From the NCBI GenBank assembly GCA_964402715.1, contig CAYODJ010000035.1:1-20293 (forward strand): a stretch of 20,293 nucleotides of DNA. Reading direction: 5' to 3'. Within the stretch, counting starts at the first letter, position 1. Each line of letters starts with the position of its first letter. Below the pieces are notes generated by a model that had not been told where the DNA came from, did not search any database, and saw only the letters and a program-made list of their open reading frames with translations. The DNA comes from CALXOD01 sp964402715. GTDB taxonomy: Bacteria > Verrucomicrobiota > Lentisphaeria > Victivallales > Victivallaceae. The position numbers were made by a program, and so were the translations under genes. Positions 6,535-15,228 of this stretch are shown here, one piece after another.

Positions 6535-7253
6535 CCGTCAACGCCAAGGCACTGCTGGCGGCCGTCAACGTCGCGCTGCTGCTGGGGGTGATCCACCAGA
6601 TCACCCTCATCCCCGGCCGCCGCGAGTCGGCGCAGCTGAGCGTGGTGCGCAGGGAGCGCCGCCGCGGCGGCGTCCGCGCCGGAGCCGACACGGCGAAGGC
6701 CGGCGCCGTCCTTCCGGACTACGAGGAGGCGGTGCGCCTGATCAACGGCCGCAACATCTTCAATCTCAACCGCTGTCCGGACGCGCTGTCGATCCGCTCG
6801 GGCAGCCAGATCGCGCTGCTGGGCACCTACGTCGCCGGCGATCTCAGCGGCGCCATCTTCCAGCAGAGCGGCCAGAGCGGACCCCAGTTTACCTTCCGCG
6901 GCGGCGGCCGCTCGTCCCAGACTCAGACGCGGCAGATCCCGCCGAAAAGGTTCGTCCGGCTGGGGGAGACGCTGGAGAACGGCTACACCCTGACGCAGGT
7001 CCGTCCGGACGGCGTGACGCTGTCCCGCGGCGGAGCCTCCATGGAGATGCGGGTGGAGCGGCCCTCCGACCACACGCCCGGCGCCATCGCCGCCCGCGCG
7101 GCCAGCCGCCCGGCGCCGCCCAATCCGCAGCAGATTCAGAACATGATGATGGGGCAGCAGCTGATGATGCTGCGTCAGCTCATCCGGAACACCAGCCCGG
7201 AGACGAACGGCGGCCCCGACAACCGCAGCTTCAGGAGCCGGGGAAGAAACTGA
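6531..7253 (+). CDS. gspC: type II secretion system protein GspC-like (PilP-like)
   Basis: A 240-residue protein with an N-terminal membrane helix (about 7-27) followed by an Arg-rich linker. A periplasmic homology-region-like beta domain spans about 65-175 (RNIFNLNR, then IALLGTYVAGD and FVRLGETLENGYTLTQV), typical of GspC/PilP proteins that connect the inner-membrane platform to the secretin N0 domain. No PDZ or coiled-coil substrate domain is visible. Instead the C-terminus is Pro-rich and then Met/Gln-rich (NMMMGQQLMMLRQLIRN, about 204-220), which is odd for the family. It starts by ATGA overlap with gspM and stands 224 bases before gspD, consistent with the known GspC-GspD partnership. 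Confidence 0.75.
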   Translation: MTVNAKALLAAVNVALLLGVIHQITLIPGRRESAQLSVVRRERRRGGVRAGADTAKAGAVLPDYEEAVRLINGRNIFNLNRCPDALSIRSGSQIALLGTYVAGDLSGAIFQQSGQSGPQFTFRGGGRSSQTQTRQIPPKRFVRLGETLENGYTLTQVRPDGVTLSRGGASMEMRVERPSDHTPGAIAARAASRPAPPNPQQIQNMMMGQQLMMLRQLIRNTSPETNGGPDNRSFRSRGRN

Positions 7254-7477
7254 ACGCGGACGGGCTACGCGCTTCTCCGGGTCCGCCCGGCGGCCGTGCG
7301 ACGCGGAGAGATCTGAGAGGAACGTGAGAGAGGACGGATCGCCCGGGGGGGCGCCGGACGGATTCACATCCGGCCATGAAACGGCCGCGGGACTCCCGGC
7401 GGAGCCGCGCGGCAGAGGACACGAGCATCACGCGGAAGACATACGCAGTTCATACAGCGAAAGGGAAACGACACATC

Positions 7478-10169
7478 ATGCCGTCCATGCATCATCCCGC
7501 CGGTCCGGCGGCGCCGCGCCCATCCGGGGCGCGGACGCTGCTCTGGTGCGTCTGCATCCTCCTGTTCCTCCCGGGAGGGTGCGGCTACCTGAACACACTG
7601 GAGAACGACGACGACGAACGCTCCGAGACCGGGGAGAACAAGTTCGAGTTCATCGAGCGCAGCAAGGCGCAGCACTACGTGGCTCCCGACGCCGGCATTC
7701 CCGACGAGGTCAGCCACAGCGCCCCCGAGCAGTCCGGCGGGGTCAAGGAGCGGTCGCAGGCGCTCAACCGCGCCGAACCGGCCGGCGGCGGCGACGACGT
7801 TAAGCTGCGCAAACCCGCGCCGCCGTTCTACGAGGACTTCATCGTGCTCGACGCCGACCAGGAGCTGGACGTGGTTCTCAACTTCAACTCCACGCCGCTG
7901 GTCGACACGCTGGGCGCGTTCGCCGACATACTGGGGTTCAACTTCACTGCGGACAGCGACATCAGGAGCACCGTCACCGTCAATCTGCACTCGCGCATGA
8001 CCAGAAGGGAGCTGTGGGAGACTTTCGCCGGCATGCTCCGCGCCGCCGGCGCCGGCGCGATCAAGAACGGGAGGATGCTCAGCGTCATGCCGCTGGAGAA
8101 GATTCCCTCCCAGGCCGCGCTGCGCGTGGGCAACCGCTACGACGGCGGCAGCGAAATCATCACCAGAAGCATGCGCAACATCACCTGCCAGGAGGCGGTC
8201 AACCAGATCCGTCCGTTCCTGAGCAGATCCGGAGCCGTCGGCGCCGTCGGGAGCACCAACACCGTGCTGGTCAGCGACGGGGCCGCCAACATCCCCAAGC
8301 TCAAGGAGATACTTGATCTCATCGATCAGCCGGGACGTCAGAACTGGCCGCGCTCGATAATCTCCTGCGCCAACGTCAAGCCGTCCAAGCTGGCCCAGGA
8401 GCTGACCGAGATCCTCCCCGTGCTCGGCTTTCCGGTAACGCTCTCCACCGACCGCTCGGAATCGCCGGGATCCATCCGGCTCACCAGCGTCGACCGGCTG
8501 CAGATCCTCGTCGCCACCGCTGCCAACAAGGAGGCGATCCGGCAGGTGTCCGACTGGGCCGCGCTGCTCGACAACACCGACGACAGCCGGCAGGAGCGTC
8601 TCTACATCTACAAGGTCGCCCACGGCAAGGCCAGGGAGCTGGCCCAGGCGCTGACCACCATCTTCGCCGCCCAGGGAGTCGCCATGAGCGTGGACTCCTC
8701 CACCGGAAACCAGCGCAACGAATCGCTCAACGCCCAGGCGACGCGGCAGCTCAACCAGACCATCACGCCGCAGAACCGCTACTCCACCGACAACGCCCTG
8801 ACCACCCAGGTGGATCAGGAGTCCAGCATCTTCGACGCGCCGCTGCACCTGTTCGCGGACGGGGTGCAGAACAGGCTGGTCATCCGCACCACCCCGCGCA
8901 CCTACGCCATGGTCAAGGCCATGCTCGACCGTCTCGACGTGGTGCCGGCCCAGGTGCTGCTGCAGATCCTCGTGGCGGAGATCACCCTCTCCGACAACAA
9001 CGAGTTCGGCGTGAACTTCAACGCCGTCGGCGGCGGCAACGGCACCGGCCTCTCCGCCGGGGGCGACTTCATCAATCCCCCGTCGTCGGGAGGTCCCAAC
9101 GGCTTCACCTTCTCCCTGTTCAACGAGCGCAGTCCGGAGGACAAGTTCGCCACGCTGCACGCGCTCGCGGGGAAGGAGAACATCAAGGTCATATCCACGC
9201 CGCAGCTGGTCGTCACCAGCAACACCGAGGCGACCATCCAGGTCGGCCAGAGGGTTCCGCTGCTGACGGCCGACTACTCCAACGTCGACTCCGCGCAGGG
9301 CGCCATCAGCCGTTCCTACGACTACGAGGACACCGGCATCATCCTGGAGATCACGCCGCAGGTGACCAACCGCGATCTGATCGCGCTGGAGATCAAACAG
9401 ACCGTCTCCGAGGCGATCAGAAACACCATCACCAGCGCCTCCGAGACGCCGGTCATCAACCAGAGGATGCTCGAGACCACCATGACCATCACCAACGGGC
9501 GGACCATGGTCATCGGCGGCATGATCCAGGAGAAGAAGACCGACTCGCTGTCCTCGGTGCCGATCGTCGCCGGGATACCTTTCCTGCGCCGGCTCTTCGG
9601 CAGCACCGCCGAATCGGTCGACCGCACCGAGCTGCTGGTGCTGATCACCGGCTACATCATCGACGAGAGGAGCCCCGTGGAGGAGATGCTCAAGCGCTAC
9701 AACAACTCCGTCAAGGCTCTGAACGGCTTCGAGAGCAAGCTCGAGCAGGAGCACCAGGCCGACCTGCTTCAGGCCCGTCAGGCCCAGGAGAAGCGCGCCC
9801 GCGCCAAGGCGGAGGCCGACAGAATCCGCGCCGAGAACCAGGCGGCGGCGGAACAGGCGGAGAAGTCCGCGCCCGAGTCCGCGCCCGAGTCCGCGCCCGA
9901 GTCCGCGCCCGAGTCCNNNNNNNNNNNNNNNNNNNNNNNNNNNNNNNNNNNNNNNNNNNNNNNNNNNNNNNNNNNNNNNNNNNNNNNNNNNNNNNNNNNN
10001 NNNNNNNNNNNNNNNNAAGCCCGAGTCCAAGCCCGAGTCCAAGCCCGAGTCCAAGCCCGAGTCCAAGCCCGAGTCCAAGCCCGGCGGAGCGGAAAAACCG
10101 GCCGGGGACGGAGCGCCGTCCTCCGGTCCGGCGGCTGCGGCTAAGCCCGCGCCGGAGGCCGGGTCATGA
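7478..10169 (+). CDS. gspD: type II secretion system secretin GspD (interrupted by assembly gap)
   Basis: Outer-membrane channel of the T2SS. The start at 7478 follows AAGGGA; the in-frame ATG at 7376 lacks a binding site. Residues 19-35 form a signal peptide ending LPGGC; Cys35 might be lipidated. An N0 domain lies at about 121-190, N1 at 230-290, N2 at 300-375, N3 at 385-475, and the secretin core at about 489-720 (VPAQVLLQILVAEI, then VPIVAGIPFLRRLF). A charged helix (740-790) leads into APES repeats from residue 798. The 100 N at 9917-10016 interrupt the gene. After them the frame reading KPES repeats runs 50 residues to the stop TGA at 10167-10169, which overlaps the gspE ATG as at other junctions here. 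A literal 100-base gap shifts the frame, an artefact. No T2SS S-domain for pilotin is evident; the repeat tail replaces it. Confidence 0.93.
9869..10076 (+). repeat. 12-bp tandem repeat coding for APES/KPES units
   Basis: Four exact copies of GCGCCCGAGTCC (9869-9916) stand before the gap. Five exact copies of AAGCCCGAGTCC (10017-10076) stand after it. They encode Ala-Pro-Glu-Ser and Lys-Pro-Glu-Ser in the gspD frame. The copy number inside the gap is unknown. The repeat is the evident cause of the assembly failure. Confidence 0.95.
9917..10016. other. gspD: assembly gap of 100 N
   Basis: Exactly 100 N, the conventional placeholder for a gap of unknown size. Because the coding frame and the 12-base repeat phase match on both sides, the true missing length should be a multiple of 3 and probably of 12. 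Confidence 0.97.
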
Positions 10170-11770
10170 ACCGTGCGGACGCGGGAGGGACGCCGGCGCA
10201 GCGTCTGCGGGAGCACCTTAGCCGGACCTACCAGAGCTACGACGGACTCCTCGAGGAGAACCCGCCGCGGGACGCGGATCGCAAGCTCATCGCCGCCGGG
10301 CTGATCTCGGAGCACGAGCTGCTGAAGCTCTACGGCGACTTCTTCTCGCTGGAAACCGCCGACGAGGAGGAGCTGGGAGAGCCGGAGGTGTATCCGGGGT
10401 TCTCCCCCGAGGCGCTCGGCGCCAACCTGTTCCTGCCGTGCAACTGGGACGAGGAGTCGATGGTGGTGCTGGTGTCCGATCCGTACTCGCTGGACAACCA
10501 GCGCTACCTCATCAGCCGCTGCGTCAGGCTCCGGTGCCGCTTCGAACTGGTGCGCAGGTCGTTTCTGGAGCGGCTGCTCAGCAAGGCCGGCCCGTCCGAG
10601 GAGGAGGACGCCGCCGTCTCCGCGGCGGCCGAGGACGAGAACACCCTGCGCACCATGGCGGGCGAGGCCCGCATCGTGCGTCTGGTCAACGACGTGTTCA
10701 ACCGCGCCGTCGATCTCGGCGCGTCGGACGTGCACATCGAACCCGGCGAGATTTCCGTGTCGGTGCGCTGCCGCGTCGACGGGGTGCTGACCGAGATCCT
10801 CAGCGTGCCGCGCTCCCAGTTCCCGGCGATAGCCTCCCGCATCAAGCTCATCGCCGGACTCAACATCGCCGAGAGCCGGCTGCCTCAGGACGGGCGCACC
10901 AACTTCCAGCTGGGACGCATGAAGCTGGACATGCGCGTGAGCTTCATCCCCATCCTGACGGGGGAGAGCATCGTGCTGCGTCTGCTCAACAGCGAGAAGA
11001 TCACCTTCGACCTGGGTTCGCTGGGGATGGACGCCGGCATGCTGGACGAATTCAACCGCATGATCCGCATCCCGCACGGCATCATCCTGGTGGTCGGCCC
11101 CACCGGCAGCGGCAAGACCACCACGCTCTACAGCGTCATCGCCCAGCTCAATGATCAGAAGAAGAAGATCATCACCGTCGAGGATCCGGTCGAATACAAG
11201 ACCCCCGGACTGTGCCAGATGCAGGTCAACCCCAAGATCGGGGTCACCTTCGCCTCCGGTCTGCGCTCCATAGTGCGCCAGGATCCGGACATCATCCTGG
11301 TGGGTGAAATCCGCGACCGCGAGACCGCCGACATCGCCATCAACGCCGCGCTGACCGGGCACCTGGTGCTGAGCACTCTCCACACCAACGACGCCGTGGG
11401 CGCGGTCGCGCGGCTGCTCGACATGGGGGTGGAGAGCTTCCTGGTCGCCTCCGCGCTCTACGGGGTGCTCTCGCAGCGCCTCGTGCGCAGGCTGTGCCCC
11501 GCCTGCGGCGGATCCGGAAACGATCCGGGCGGCGGAACCAGGTGCCGCCGCTGCAACGGAGCCGGGTTCAAGGGACGCTGCGGAATTTTCGAACTGCTGC
11601 GCATGGACGACGAGATGCGCCGCGCCGTCAACGCCAGCTCGCCCAGCTCGGAGCTGGAGAAGATCGCCGTCAGGAACGGCATGATCCCGCTGCGCGAGGA
11701 CGGTCTGGCCAAGGTCCGCAGGGGAGTCACCACGCTCGAGGAACTGAACCGCAGCACCGCCGAGGAGTAG
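10166..11770 (+). CDS. gspE: type II secretion system ATPase GspE
   Basis: Cytoplasmic hexameric ATPase that powers pseudopilus assembly. The 534 residues comprise an N-terminal GspL-binding type domain (about 1-150), the N2 domain (about 160-290, with GASDVHIEP), and the RecA-like domain. Walker A is GPTGSGKT (311-318), the Asp box and Walker B region is DPDIILVGEIRD (373-384) with the catalytic Glu, and the His box is LSTLHTNDA. The C-terminal zinc ribbon CPAC (444-447) and CRRC (460-463) is the mark of GspE as opposed to PilT. The start overlaps the gspD stop by ATGA, with GGAGG 7 bases upstream. Nine bases separate it from gspF. All key residues are intact. Confidence 0.96.
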   Translation: MNRADAGGTPAQRLREHLSRTYQSYDGLLEENPPRDADRKLIAAGLISEHELLKLYGDFFSLETADEEELGEPEVYPGFSPEALGANLFLPCNWDEESMVVLVSDPYSLDNQRYLISRCVRLRCRFELVRRSFLERLLSKAGPSEEEDAAVSAAAEDENTLRTMAGEARIVRLVNDVFNRAVDLGASDVHIEPGEISVSVRCRVDGVLTEILSVPRSQFPAIASRIKLIAGLNIAESRLPQDGRTNFQLGRMKLDMRVSFIPILTGESIVLRLLNSEKITFDLGSLGMDAGMLDEFNRMIRIPHGIILVVGPTGSGKTTTLYSVIAQLNDQKKKIITVEDPVEYKTPGLCQMQVNPKIGVTFASGLRSIVRQDPDIILVGEIRDRETADIAINAALTGHLVLSTLHTNDAVGAVARLLDMGVESFLVASALYGVLSQRLVRRLCPACGGSGNDPGGGTRCRRCNGAGFKGRCGIFELLRMDDEMRRAVNASSPSSELEKIAVRNGMIPLREDGLAKVRRGVTTLEELNRSTAEE

Positions 11771-11779
11771 CCGGAGACC

Positions 11780-12985
11780 ATGCCCCGATACAGATATCTG
11801 GCCGCGCCGGCCGGCGGCGGCGGACCGCGGGAGACGGCTCTGGAGGCCGACAGCCCCGCCGAGGCGCTGAGCAGGCTGCGCAGCTGCGGGCTGCGGCCGG
11901 TGCGCTATCTCGGCGAGGAGGGCGCCCGGACCTCCTCTCCGTTCCTCCGCCGGGGCGGAGGACGCGCCGACTGCCATGAATTCACGTCCAAGCTCGCCCC
12001 GCTGCTGGCCGCCAGCATCCCGCTGGAGCGCGCTCTCGCCATCATCGCCGAGAGCAGCGACGCCCCCGCGATGCGGGATCTGGCGCTGTCGCTGCGACAG
12101 GGACTGCACGAGGGCAAGAAGTTCTCCTCGCTGATCCGGTCCCGCGCGGGCACGTTCCCGGGGTTCTACTCGAATCTGATCGAGAGCGGCGAGGAGACCG
12201 GCTGTCTGCCGGAGGCGGTCGAGGAGCTGCGCCGCTTCCTGTCGGAGAGCCGGGAGACGCGCGACTTCATCGTCTCCAGCTCCATATATCCGGCGGCGGT
12301 GCTGGGAGTCACCGTCGCCGTGGCGATCGTCATGTTCACCGTCTTCGTGCCGCGCTTCTCCGCCGTGTTCACGGACATGGGCCGGGAGCAGCCGCCGTCG
12401 ATGATCTTCCTGAACGGTCTGAGCACCGTGCTCGCCCACGCCTGCTGGCTGCTGCCGCTGACGGCCGCCGCGGCCTGGTCGGTCGCGTCGTACTGCATGG
12501 GGGCGGAGCAGTTCCGGCAGTGGAGGAGCGGGATGCTGACGCGCATACCCGTGTTCGGCAAAATCCTGGTGGAGGTGGAGATCGGCCGTTTCGTCCGGAC
12601 GCTGGCGATACTGATCGGCAATCACGTGGAGATCATCAAGACCGTGCGGATCGCCGGACGGGTCATCCAGAACCAGGTCATCCGCGCCAGCTTCTCCGGA
12701 CTGGAGGCGAAGCTCCGCAGCGGCGAGAAGCTCTCCGCGGCGCTCGCCGGAAACCGGTTCCTGCCGCCGGGGTTCCCGTCGCAGATCCGCGTCGGCGAGG
12801 AATCCGGCTCGGTCGGCCCCATGCTGGCGCGCAGCGCGGAGCAGCTCGAGGAGAACACCCGCAGGAAGATCAAGCGCCTGCTGAGCCTGTTCGAGCCGGC
12901 GGTCATCGTCTTCCTGGCGCTGATGGTGCTGGTTGTGGTGGTGTCGATTTTTCTGGCGATTCTGGAGGTCAATCAGGTTGACTGA
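11780..12985 (+). CDS. gspF: type II secretion system inner-membrane protein GspF
   Basis: Polytopic platform protein, 401 residues, close to the family norm. It has two repeated T2SSF cytoplasmic domains (about 67-165 and 250-365), each with the pattern of a helical bundle and an ESGEETG/EESGS motif. Membrane helices fall at about 170-192, 215-236 and 372-396. The beginning MPRYRYLAAPAGG is the typical small N-terminal domain. GspF is thought to rotate or extract pseudopilins in response to GspE. It follows gspE by 9 bases with its own GGAGA binding site. Confidence 0.95.
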   Translation: MPRYRYLAAPAGGGGPRETALEADSPAEALSRLRSCGLRPVRYLGEEGARTSSPFLRRGGGRADCHEFTSKLAPLLAASIPLERALAIIAESSDAPAMRDLALSLRQGLHEGKKFSSLIRSRAGTFPGFYSNLIESGEETGCLPEAVEELRRFLSESRETRDFIVSSSIYPAAVLGVTVAVAIVMFTVFVPRFSAVFTDMGREQPPSMIFLNGLSTVLAHACWLLPLTAAAAWSVASYCMGAEQFRQWRSGMLTRIPVFGKILVEVEIGRFVRTLAILIGNHVEIIKTVRIAGRVIQNQVIRASFSGLEAKLRSGEKLSAALAGNRFLPPGFPSQIRVGEESGSVGPMLARSAEQLEENTRRKIKRLLSLFEPAVIVFLALMVLVVVVSIFLAILEVNQVD

Positions 12986-13035
12986 CGCGCCGCCGCCGTG
13001 CATATTACCCACGGGACGCCGCGGAGCGAAAACGC

Positions 13036-13068
13036 ATGAAAAAAATCCGGGAGAAGCAAAACCAATGA
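13036..13068 (+). CDS. possible 10-codon leader ORF coupled to gspG
   Basis: ATG at 13036 opens a frame encoding MKKIREKQNQ. Its TGA (13066-13068) overlaps the gspG ATG (13065-13067) in the ATGA arrangement used throughout this operon. GGAG (13023-13026) lies about 9 bases upstream of it, and the gspG Shine-Dalgarno lies within it. It may tune translation of the major pseudopilin. It could equally be a chance frame in the 79-base gap between gspF and gspG. Confidence 0.3.
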   Translation: MKKIREKQNQ

Positions 13069-13502
13069 AACGCGACATGTCGAAACCGCGCGTCGGGAGA
13101 CGCCCGTTCACGCTGATTGAGGTGGTGGTGGTCATCGTCATTCTGGTCATGCTCGCGTCCATCGCCACTCCGGTCTACTTCCGCCACATCCGCAGAGCCA
13201 GGAGGGACACCGCGAAGACACAGATTCAGCTTCTGGATCAGGCGCTGGCGGACTACAAGCTCGACGTCGGCGGCTACCCGACCACCGCCGACGGGCTGCA
13301 GATGCTGGTCGAGAACGTCTCGCAGGAGGAGAAGTGGGACGGACCGTACCTGAAGCCGGCCGTGCCCAAGGATCCGTGGGGCAACGACTACGTCTACGCC
13401 TGCCCGGGGGAGCACGGCGACTACGACCTCTCCAGCTACGGCGCCGACGGCCAGCAGGACGGCGAAGGTGAAAACGCCGACATCAACAACTGGGAGCAGT
13501 GA
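13065..13502 (+). CDS. gspG: type II secretion system major pseudopilin GspG
   Basis: Main subunit of the pseudopilus, 145 residues. The leader ends ...GRRP before FTLIEVVVVIVILVMLA, so -1 is Pro rather than Gly, while Glu+5 is present. The globular part carries the GspG signature: YPTTADGLQMLV, then WDGPYLKP.VPKDPWGNDYVY, then SSYGADGQQDGEG near the C-terminus, the region that binds calcium in characterised GspG proteins. The start at 13065 follows GGGAGAAG at 8 bases. The C-terminus overlaps gspH by 35 bases. Confidence 0.95.
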   Translation: MKRDMSKPRVGRRPFTLIEVVVVIVILVMLASIATPVYFRHIRRARRDTAKTQIQLLDQALADYKLDVGGYPTTADGLQMLVENVSQEEKWDGPYLKPAVPKDPWGNDYVYACPGEHGDYDLSSYGADGQQDGEGENADINNWEQ

Positions 13503-14130
13503 GGACCCCGCCGGGGCGCTCCGCAGCCCGTTCACGCTGATCGAACTGGCGGCGGTGGCGGCGATCATGGCCATGGCCGTCGGCATGGCGGCGATCGCGA
13601 TGCGCGACGGCTCGGGACGCGCCCGCTTCGACCGGACGGCGCTGGAGTTCCGCCGCTTCTGCTCGGGAGCGCGTGCACAGGCCATGGAGCTGGGACGCGA
13701 CCGCGCGGTGAGCTGCCTGCCGGAGCAGCGGGCGTTCGTCTCCGGCGACCCGCGCCCGGCGCCGCCCCTCCCCGAGGACAGCGCGCTCGTCCTGACGGAG
13801 CCCCTGCCGGAAGAAGACGGCGGGGACGACCCCGGATCCGCCGACTACGTCGCCCCGCCGGATCTGCCGCGACTGACGTGGACGGTTCCGGAGCGGTTCG
13901 AGATGCGCCGGATCGGGGCCGGCGGCGAGGACGAGCCGATCTGGAGCGACGACGCGGACGGGGACGGGGACGCCCCTCCGGAAACGGAGCTGTTCCGATT
14001 CCTTCCCGACGGCGGAGCCGCGGGGGATCTGAATTTCGCGCTGATCTCCGGGAGCCGGCGGAGAATCTTCCGCATCTCGCCGATTTCCGGGCGCATTCTC
14101 GAAGAGGAGGAGGGAGACTCCGTCAGATGA
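13468..14130 (+). CDS. gspH: type II secretion system minor pseudopilin GspH
   Basis: Minor pseudopilin, 220 residues, with FTLIELAAVAAIMAMAVGMA followed by the RARFDRTALEF and SGARAQAMELGR pattern of GspH. Position -1 is Pro. The start is GTG at 13468, lying 35 bases inside gspG; no other start codon precedes the prepilin motif in this frame, so the overlap appears real. Two Asp/Glu-rich stretches are striking: about 111-121, and DADGDGD at 162-168, which resembles a calcium-binding loop. The end overlaps gspI by ATGA. It is longer than many GspH proteins because of these acidic insertions. Confidence 0.85.
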   Translation: MKTPTSTTGSSEDPAGALRSPFTLIELAAVAAIMAMAVGMAAIAMRDGSGRARFDRTALEFRRFCSGARAQAMELGRDRAVSCLPEQRAFVSGDPRPAPPLPEDSALVLTEPLPEEDGGDDPGSADYVAPPDLPRLTWTVPERFEMRRIGAGGEDEPIWSDDADGDGDAPPETELFRFLPDGGAAGDLNFALISGSRRRIFRISPISGRILEEEEGDSVR

Positions 14131-14576
14131 ACTCTTTCGCACGCGCAGCCCGTGTTCCGCGCCGCCGCGCGCCTTTCACCCTGGTGGAGGTGCTGGCCGC
14201 CATGGCCGTGCTGTCGCTGTCGCTGACGCCGTTCCTCACGCTGGCGAACACCGCGCAGCTGCGTCTGCTCAAGGCGCAGGAGAAATGGCGGCGCTTCCAT
14301 ATGCTCTCCCAGGCGGCGGAATACATGATGCTGCAGGGGATGGACGATCCGGAGCTTCCGGGGCCGGACGTCTTCGACTATCCCGGATACAAGATCGTCT
14401 GCGAGTACAAGGACGCGACGGACGTGCCGGAGGATCTGAACGATCTGGTCGGGCAGGCGCGGCTGCGCTGCTGCGTCATCGAGCTCGTGGACACGGCGTC
14501 GGGGGAGACGGTCGACTCCCTGCGCATCGAAAGAATCGACTACGACGAGGTCAACGATGAAGAGACGTCGGCGTGA
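14127..14576 (+). CDS. gspI: type II secretion system minor pseudopilin GspI
   Basis: A 149-residue minor pseudopilin. PFTLVEVLAAMAVLSLSL gives a GspI-like signal with Pro at -1 and Glu at +5. Position between gspH and gspJ and size support GspI, which nucleates the pseudopilus tip with GspJ and GspK. The start overlaps the gspH stop in ATGA and has GGAGG/GGGAG upstream. The 3' end overlaps gspJ by 20 bases. Confidence 0.82.
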   Translation: MNSFARAARVPRRRAPFTLVEVLAAMAVLSLSLTPFLTLANTAQLRLLKAQEKWRRFHMLSQAAEYMMLQGMDDPELPGPDVFDYPGYKIVCEYKDATDVPEDLNDLVGQARLRCCVIELVDTASGETVDSLRIERIDYDEVNDEETSA

Positions 14577-15228
14577 CTTCACGCTGATCGAGATGGTGGT
14601 CGCCGCCGCGCTGCTGGCGCTGACGGGAATGATCGCCGCCGTCGTGGTCCAGACGTTCGCGCGGAGCTACGCCAAGGCGCAGAAGGCCGGCGGACTTCTG
14701 GAGCGCAACCAGGCGCTGGACCGCATCGCCGAGGACTGCCTGCGGTCGGCCGTCCCGTTCACCTGGCCCGACGACGACTCCGGAAGCGACGAGCTGGTCT
14801 TCGACGGCGGCGAGAACGAGCTTCACCTGACCGCGCTGAACCGCAGCCACGGCGGCAGGGGGGCGCTGCGCTTCGTGCGCATCTACCAGGAGGACGACCG
14901 GCTGCTGTGCGACTACTCGTTCACTCCGTTCGTGCCGTGGAAGGAGCTCGACGACCAGAACTACGAGACCGAACTGATATGCGGCGACGTGCTCCAGGTC
15001 ACCTTCAGCTACGCCGCGTACGACGACGACGACGAACTCAAATGGTACGAGAGCTGGGATCCGGACGAGCACGACGGACTGCCGACGGCCATCCAGATGA
15101 CGGTCGAGTGGCGGGACGGAACCAAGGAGCGCTGGCTCCGCCGCACCGCCGGCGCGAGCTTCAACACCGAGTATCTGTCCGGAGCGCCGTCGCAGGGCGG
15201 CGGGGAAGGAAGGGAGGCGGGACAGTGA
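14557..15228 (+). CDS. gspJ: type II secretion system minor pseudopilin GspJ
   Basis: A 223-residue minor pseudopilin with MKRRRRDFTLIEMVVAAALLALTG. The residue at -1 is Asp, which is very unusual, while Glu+5 is kept. The body contains GspJ-like segments (RIAEDCLRSAV, then ELHLTALNRSH, then IQMTVEWRDGTKERWLRR). An acidic stretch YDDDDEL (about 152-158) continues the Asp-rich theme of this pseudopilin set. GAGG sits about 6 bases before the start, inside gspI. The stop overlaps the gspK start as GTGA. Confidence 0.88.
   Translation: MKRRRRDFTLIEMVVAAALLALTGMIAAVVVQTFARSYAKAQKAGGLLERNQALDRIAEDCLRSAVPFTWPDDDSGSDELVFDGGENELHLTALNRSHGGRGALRFVRIYQEDDRLLCDYSFTPFVPWKELDDQNYETELICGDVLQVTFSYAAYDDDDELKWYESWDPDEHDGLPTAIQMTVEWRDGTKERWLRRTAGASFNTEYLSGAPSQGGGEGREAGQ

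Noticed and set aside
7376..7477. Upstream in-frame ATG for gspD at 7376
   Set aside because: No Shine-Dalgarno, and it would put about 34 polar residues before the signal peptide. ATG 7478 has AAGGGA upstream and starts near the signal sequence.
9869..10076. CRISPR-like array
   Set aside because: Units are 12 bases without spacers, in frame and coding.
9869..10144. ARVQ repeat C-terminus for GspD in the literal frame
   Set aside because: It results from counting the 100 N placeholder as real sequence. The other frame continues the PES repeat and joins gspE by ATGA.
7364..13168. A 1934-codon open frame on the minus strand opposite gspD-gspF
   Set aside because: It is antisense to genes with clear motifs, has low-complexity Arg/Gly/Asp/His-rich composition and spans the N gap. 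Strong GC bias at third codon positions in the plus genes keeps this frame open.
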